Shown here: positions 6,819 to 10,770 of the stretch, one piece after another
How the letters are laid out: each line of letters starts with the position of its first letter
Numbering within the stretch: position 1 is the stretch's first letter
Assembly (NCBI GenBank): GCA_010031285.1
Contig: RHAY01000014.1
Location: forward strand, 1-10,770
Length of the DNA stretch: 10,770 nt
Source of the DNA: Methylophilaceae bacterium
GTDB lineage: Bacteria > Pseudomonadota > Gammaproteobacteria > Burkholderiales > Methylophilaceae
Reading direction: 5' to 3'
Made by a program: the position numbers and the translations under genes
The notes under the pieces: generated by a model
What the model saw: only the letters and a program-made list of their open reading frames with translations
Database searches by the model: none
What the model was told of the DNA's origin: nothing

Positions 6819-7836
6819 GGGTAGGTATTACGGCACACGAAAGTGGCTGCCAATCATTAAGAAGTCCAATATATCTAAAAGATGAATTCATAATCTGATA
6901 AAAGATACCAATAAGAATACCCAAGAATATTTTAAGATTTTTACCACCTGAGCGTTCCTGGAAAAAACCAAATGGAATAGCGAATAAAACCATTGCAATA
7001 GATGCCAACGGATAAACTAATTTTTCCCATAAAGCGACTTCATACCTCGTTACTTTTTGTTTATTATTTTTTAAATAATTAATAAAATTGATAAGGCTTA
7101 ATGATGACATCTTTTCTGGAGAAACCAGGAGGACATTCATCATTTCAGGTTTAATGAGTGATTTCCAATTTGCGCTTTTAAGCGAATTCGTAGAAATCTT
7201 GTTTTGATCAAAGATTGTTTGATTGATTTCATCTAGCTTCCATGCAGATTCTTTAAAGCTACCTTTTTTAGCATTCGTAATTGCTCTTAAGCGAAAAGTT
7301 TTATCAAACTCATATATGTGAATGTCAGATAAACTTGAATCAGGCAAAACATGTTCTACATTAATAAAACTATTATTATCCTTTATCCACAAACCTGATT
7401 TAAATTCTTGCGTGACAATTGCATCTTTGGCTGTAATTTTTATTTCTTGAGCTTTCTTTTCTGTTATTGGAGTGACAAGGTCTCCTACAGCGAATGTAAA
7501 TAATGTAAAAAATAATCCTGTAAAAGATAATGTGAACGCAATACGTTTTATTGAAAATCCACTTGATCGAATAACAGTAAATTCTGAATTTTCAGAAAGC
7601 TGTCCCATGGCGTACATTGATCCAATAAGCACTGCTATAGGGACGATTTCATAAACATGCCCAGGAATGCTAAGAACAACATAACTAAAGACACTGAGTA
7701 AATTATATGTACCTTTTCCTAAATCATTCATTTCTTGAATGAAATCAAAAAAAGTAAAGATGCCAATTAGGCCAACCATAATCCAGAATATAGGAATTAC
7801 TAGCTCTAAATTAAGATATCGATTTAAAATTTTCAT
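6766..7836 (-). CDS. lptG: LPS export ABC transporter permease LptG
   Basis: LptG pairs with LptF as the membrane part of the LptB2FG(C) exporter, which extracts lipopolysaccharide from the inner membrane and passes it to LptC and the periplasmic bridge. The 356-residue length is typical. Visible are three N-terminal helices (about 12-34, 46-77 and 98-122), a periplasmic beta-jellyroll at about 135-250, and three C-terminal helices (about 270-292, 300-320 and 332-352). The cytoplasmic coupling segment NSEFTVIRSSGFSIKRI (83-99) carries E85, in the place of the coupling-helix Glu that contacts LptB. The start codon overlaps the lptF stop in ATGA, the classic sign of coupled translation. TGA is the stop. 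The lptB, lptA and lptC genes are not in the window. Confidence 0.95.
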   Translation of the reverse strand: MKILNRYLNLELVIPIFWIMVGLIGIFTFFDFIQEMNDLGKGTYNLLSVFSYVVLSIPGHVYEIVPIAVLIGSMYAMGQLSENSEFTVIRSSGFSIKRIAFTLSFTGLFFTLFTFAVGDLVTPITEKKAQEIKITAKDAIVTQEFKSGLWIKDNNSFINVEHVLPDSSLSDIHIYEFDKTFRLRAITNAKKGSFKESAWKLDEINQTIFDQNKISTNSLKSANWKSLIKPEMMNVLLVSPEKMSSLSLINFINYLKNNKQKVTRYEVALWEKLVYPLASIAMVLFAIPFGFFQERSGGKNLKIFLGILIGIFYQIMNSSFRYIGLLNDWQPLSCAVIPTLIFFSIGVMMIYKTEHQ

Positions 7837-8927
7837 TTTTTATCTATGATATTTTTTAAGCTGAACAATGGCTGGTTCATGGAACGTCTATAGGTCAGAT
7901 AAATGGCTGCCAATAAAAAAATTAAGTGAATTGGCCAAAAGCCAACAACTATACTTACTTTTTTTAGGGTAATAAATGTATTCATGATGGCTAAAAGATT
8001 GTTGTAGATTATAAAAATAAGCACGGCAAATATAATATTAAGTGATCGTCCTGCACGAGGATTTGTAAAGCTCAAAGGAATAGCTAAGAAAATTAATAGA
8101 ATACATGAAATAGGAGATGCAATTCTCCATTGAAACTCTAAACGATCTTCGAGTGCATTCGATTTAATTACATCAGAAAGTTTTTTACTATCAATACTTT
8201 CTGTGTAGGGTTCAACTGGTTGCTGCGCTGTCAAAATACCATATTGATCAAACTCTGTTGTTGAAAATTCTTTTGTGTTTGGAACGCCCTCGTATCGGCG
8301 GCCTTTTTGCAAAATAATATAGTTGTCACCTTTGCTTGAGATTTCCCGATGGCCATTGTTAGCAATGACGACTCCTAATTTATTATGTTGTTTTGTTTGT
8401 ACAAATATATTTTTTACAGCGCTTCCTAGCTCGTCAAAGCTTTCAACATAAAATACACGATCAGAACTTTTTGATTCTTTAAATGTCCCTGGATTGAGTG
8501 TCGACAATTCATCACGACTTTTTAATTGGCTTTTGTATTGATCAGCTGTTCTAACAGCCCAGGGATTTAGAAAAAGAGAAAGAAAAGTCACCATAATGAC
8601 AGCTGGTAGAGCGAATGAAGTAATAGGCTTAATAATTTTGGCAAGACTCATACCCGAGCTTAGCCAAATAATCATTTCATGATCTCGATACCACCGAGAT
8701 AGAGTAAGAAGCACCGCTAGAAAAATGGAAAGAGATAACAGGAGTGGGGAATATTTAATTAGGTTCAGACCAAGAATTGTTTTTATAGAGTCATTGGGTA
8801 TATAGCCCTTAGTTGCAAATCTAAGATAAACTGTAATTCTTTGGGCCATGACAATACTTATAAGTATTAAAAGTGCCGTAATTGAATTAGTTAGCAGTTC
8901 TTTTTTTAACGAGGTTTTAAATAACAT
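7833..8927 (-). CDS. lptF: LPS export ABC transporter permease LptF
   Basis: This is the 364-residue partner of LptG and the first gene of the lptFG pair. The layout is helices at about 12-34, 52-77 and 98-121, a periplasmic jellyroll at about 130-255, and helices at about 268-288, 295-318 and 325-346. The coupling segment RDHEMIIWLSSGMS (81-94) contains E84, matching the conserved coupling glutamate. EFQWRIASPIS (264-274) and NPRAGRS (289-295) are typical of this family. The ATG at 8925-8927 is preceded on the - strand by GGGAAAA (8931-8937), an acceptable ribosome site. LptF and LptG are distinguished by gene order and N-terminus: LptF begins with the short 'LFKTSLKKELL' type leader. The gene is divergent from pepA, an arrangement common in beta- and gammaproteobacteria. 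Confidence 0.95.
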   Translation of the reverse strand: MLFKTSLKKELLTNSITALLILISIVMAQRITVYLRFATKGYIPNDSIKTILGLNLIKYSPLLLSLSIFLAVLLTLSRWYRDHEMIIWLSSGMSLAKIIKPITSFALPAVIMVTFLSLFLNPWAVRTADQYKSQLKSRDELSTLNPGTFKESKSSDRVFYVESFDELGSAVKNIFVQTKQHNKLGVVIANNGHREISSKGDNYIILQKGRRYEGVPNTKEFSTTEFDQYGILTAQQPVEPYTESIDSKKLSDVIKSNALEDRLEFQWRIASPISCILLIFLAIPLSFTNPRAGRSLNIIFAVLIFIIYNNLLAIMNTFITLKKVSIVVGFWPIHLIFLLAAIYLTYRRSMNQPLFSLKNIIDKK

Positions 8928-8971
8928 TGATTTTCCCGTTTTTAAAATTCGAGAATATTTAAGGAATATAT
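8928..8971. promoter_or_regulatory. Divergent lptF-pepA control region with imperfect palindrome
   Basis: These 44 bp separate the start codons of lptF (-) and pepA (+). At the centre is a near-palindrome, TTAAA-ATTC-GA-GAAT-A-TTTAA at 8942-8962, broken only by a one-base bulge at 8957 and a two-base centre. It overlaps possible -10 elements: TAAAAT at 8943-8948 for pepA, and TATTCT read on the - strand at 8957-8952 for lptF. Neither has a good -35. Whether the palindrome is an operator or a by-product of AT-rich promoters is not decidable here. Confidence 0.45.
8961..8965 (+). promoter_or_regulatory. Ribosome binding site of pepA (AAGGA)
   Basis: AAGGA lies six bases before the ATG at 8972. 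It is one of the few clear Shine-Dalgarno sites in the window and fixes the pepA start. Confidence 0.75.
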
Positions 8972-10453
8972 ATGAAATTTAGCATAAAAAGCGATCAGCT
9001 GGACAAACAACGCTCAGATGTATTGGTCATGGGTGTTTATGACTCACTCAAACTTTGCTATGACAAATTGTCTTTAAGCGCATCTACTATTAGCCATATT
9101 GCTTCAATATTAAAACATGGCGATATGAGTGGCAAAGCAGGTTCTTCACTTATTTTATATAACGTTCCTGGGATAAAAATTCCAAAAATACTTCTAATAG
9201 GTCTAGGCAAAGAAAAAGAGCTTGATGGGAAAAAATATCGTGCTGCAGTAAGGGCTATGATTCATGAGCTTAAGAGAATGGATGTTAAAACTATCACATC
9301 TCTCCTTCAAACTGCTTCAATTAAGGAAGCTGACATAGCATGGAATATTGAGCATTTTATTAGTGAAGTTATGGATGCGAGTTATGAATTCGCTGAACTT
9401 AAAACGGTTAATAGAAAAACCAAAAAAACTTTTGATATTTTTCTGATAGTAGACAAAAAAAGTCAGAAAATTGCAGAAGCAGCCTCAAAAAAAGCTTTTG
9501 CCTTAGCAAAAGGAATTGAGCTCACAAAAACTCTTGGCAATCTTCCGCCTAATATTTGCACGCCAACTTACTTAGGTAAAAAAGCTCAAGAAATTGGAAA
9601 AGAACATGGTATGAAAATTGAAGTTTTGGATCAAAAGCAAATTGAAAAATTAAAAATGGGTTCTTTTCTTGGCGTTGCGAAAGGAAGTAGGCAGCCACCA
9701 AAATTTATTGTGCTTCAACATAGTAAAGGTAAAAAAACGCAAAAGCCTATTATTTTAGTAGGCAAAGGAATTACATTTGATGCAGGTGGCATATCAATTA
9801 AACCTGCCGGTGATATGGATGAAATGAAATATGACATGTGCGGCGCAGCTAGTGTGCTAGGTACTTTTAAGACGATTGGTTTATTAAATCTCTCTGTGAA
9901 TGTCATTGGAATAATTCCAACATGTGAAAATTTGCCAGATGGTTTAGCTTTAAAACCCGGAGATATCTTAACGAGTATGTCAGGACAAACAATTGAAGTA
10001 TTAAATACTGACGCTGAAGGTCGATTAATATTGTGTGACGCACTAACTTATGCGGAGAGATTTAATCCAGATGTTGTAATCGACATTGCTACTCTTACGG
10101 GTGCTTGTGTAATTGCATTGGGTCATCATGCTTCAGGGTTATATAGCAATGACGATAGACTGGCAAAAGATTTAGAGTCAGCAGGACAGATATCTATGGA
10201 TCGAGCATGGCGTATGCCATTATGGGAAGACTATCAGTCCCAGCTTGACAGTAATTTCGCAGATATGGCTAACATTGGTGGTAGAGCAGGGGGCAGTATT
10301 ACTGCAGCATGTTTTTTATCTAGATTTGCAAAAAAATATAAATGGGCTCATTTGGATATTGCGGGCACTGCATGGAAATCTGGAAAAGCCAAAGGTGCTA
10401 CTGGCAGGCCAGTCGGATTATTAACCCAATATATTTTAAGTAAAATGAATTAA
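8972..10453 (+). CDS. pepA: Leucyl aminopeptidase (M17, cytosol aminopeptidase)
   Basis: PepA is a hexameric cytosolic di-metal aminopeptidase that finishes peptide breakdown; in E. coli it also binds DNA in Xer recombination and in carAB control. The 493-residue length is close to E. coli PepA (503). The N-terminal domain (about 1-160) is the variable macro-like domain and the catalytic domain covers about 165-493. Metal ligands are seen as K265, D270, D288, D347 and E349, and catalytic K277 and R351. All are offset by five from the E. coli positions K270, D275, D293, D352, E354, K282 and R356. The NTDAEGRL signature is at 345-352, and GGRAGGSITAACFL near the end is also conserved. The start has an AAGGA six bases upstream. 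The gene is divergent from lptF and is followed 6 bp later by holC, a conserved order. Confidence 0.97.
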   Translation: MKFSIKSDQLDKQRSDVLVMGVYDSLKLCYDKLSLSASTISHIASILKHGDMSGKAGSSLILYNVPGIKIPKILLIGLGKEKELDGKKYRAAVRAMIHELKRMDVKTITSLLQTASIKEADIAWNIEHFISEVMDASYEFAELKTVNRKTKKTFDIFLIVDKKSQKIAEAASKKAFALAKGIELTKTLGNLPPNICTPTYLGKKAQEIGKEHGMKIEVLDQKQIEKLKMGSFLGVAKGSRQPPKFIVLQHSKGKKTQKPIILVGKGITFDAGGISIKPAGDMDEMKYDMCGAASVLGTFKTIGLLNLSVNVIGIIPTCENLPDGLALKPGDILTSMSGQTIEVLNTDAEGRLILCDALTYAERFNPDVVIDIATLTGACVIALGHHASGLYSNDDRLAKDLESAGQISMDRAWRMPLWEDYQSQLDSNFADMANIGGRAGGSITAACFLSRFAKKYKWAHLDIAGTAWKSGKAKGATGRPVGLLTQYILSKMN

Positions 10454-10459
10454 GTTTTC

Positions 10460-10770
10460 ATGACCTATATAGATTTTTATTTTAATGTAGAAAATAAACT
10501 CAATAAAATTCATGAAATATTAGAAAAAGAAATTTTTCGCAAAAGAAAAATCTTTATAGCAGTAAATGATTTAAATGGTGCCGAAGCATTAAGCGATTTT
10601 CTTTATACAGCTTCAATCACTTCGTTTTTACCTCACATGATAGGACATCATGAAGAAAAAGCCCCTATTCACATTGGCTGGGATTATAAATCTGTGAGCG
10701 ATGATTTTATGATTAATTTAAAGTCAGACATTTCACCTTCTTTTTCTAGATATTTAAGGCTTATTGAGAT
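10460..10770 (+). CDS. holC: DNA polymerase III chi subunit, N-terminal part, cut by window end
   Basis: HolC (chi) is the clamp-loader accessory protein that, with psi, links DNA polymerase III to single-strand binding protein. From the ATG at 10460, 103 codons are open to the window edge; family members usually have about 140-150 residues, so the C-terminus lies outside. Seen are an N-terminal FYFNVENKLNKIHEILEKE helix, a KRKIFIAVND strand, and the characteristic SFLPH (residues about 57-61) followed by PIHIGWD. Identity rests on SFLPH, the overall pattern and the position right after pepA, where holC and then valS are expected. The 6 bp gap and lack of a strong ribosome site suggest translation coupled to pepA. 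The family is poorly conserved, so this is good but not certain. Confidence 0.85.
   Translation, partial: MTYIDFYFNVENKLNKIHEILEKEIFRKRKIFIAVNDLNGAEALSDFLYTASITSFLPHMIGHHEEKAPIHIGWDYKSVSDDFMINLKSDISPSFSRYLRLIE

Noticed and set aside
7472..7654. Open + strand frame of 60 codons inside lptG
   Set aside because: It is the antisense shadow of the well-supported lptG coding sequence, with no recognisable domain.
9715..9906. Open - strand frame inside pepA
   Set aside because: It is antisense to the metal-binding core of PepA, whose + strand is clearly the coding one.
1..10770. CRISPR, insertion sequence, prophage or novel multi-gene defence system
   Set aside because: I found no direct repeat array, transposase, integrase, terminal inverted repeats or unusual gene cluster. 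All genes belong to known housekeeping or envelope families with uniform composition.

Overview
The window reads as ordinary chromosome from a small-genome, AT-rich betaproteobacterium. G+C is roughly one third by eye. The best guess is a streamlined member of the Methylophilaceae, such as the OM43 / 'Candidatus Methylopumilus' group. That placement is an inference from three things: the neighbourhood of paired DUF3108 genes beside an RsmB/NOP methyltransferase, the lptGF // pepA-holC arrangement, and extreme compaction. By the gene boundaries given here only about 113 of 10,770 bases lie outside genes. The longest gap is 44 bp and several genes overlap. I see no mobile element, CRISPR array, tRNA or rRNA gene, and no confident hairpin terminator.

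Layout. (1) Positions 1-4756, + strand, probably one transcript: the 3' half of purM, two tandem DUF3108 envelope proteins, an RsmB/NOP RNA m5C methyltransferase, and a DAACS-family transporter with an acidic amino acid binding signature. (2) Positions 4753-5319, - strand: ampD, the cytoplasmic anhydro-muropeptide amidase. It converges on the transporter gene and the two stop codons interlock. (3) Positions 5356-6818, + strand: a divergent CaCA-fold cation exchanger and a small RDD membrane protein. (4) Positions 6766-8927, - strand: lptF-lptG, the membrane part of the lipopolysaccharide exporter. Its 3' end overlaps the RDD gene by 53 bp. (5) Positions 8972-10770, + strand: pepA, divergent from lptF, then the start of holC, which is cut by the window edge.

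Functionally the window is housekeeping: purine synthesis, rRNA modification, wall recycling, LPS transport, peptide turnover and a replisome subunit. No defence, toxin or exotic system is evident. The points most worth a second look are the second DUF3108 protein, whose N-terminus looks like TonB with an SxxxH motif, the CaCA protein that lacks several textbook cation ligands, the absence of purN between purM and the DUF3108 pair, and the unusual 3'-end overlaps.
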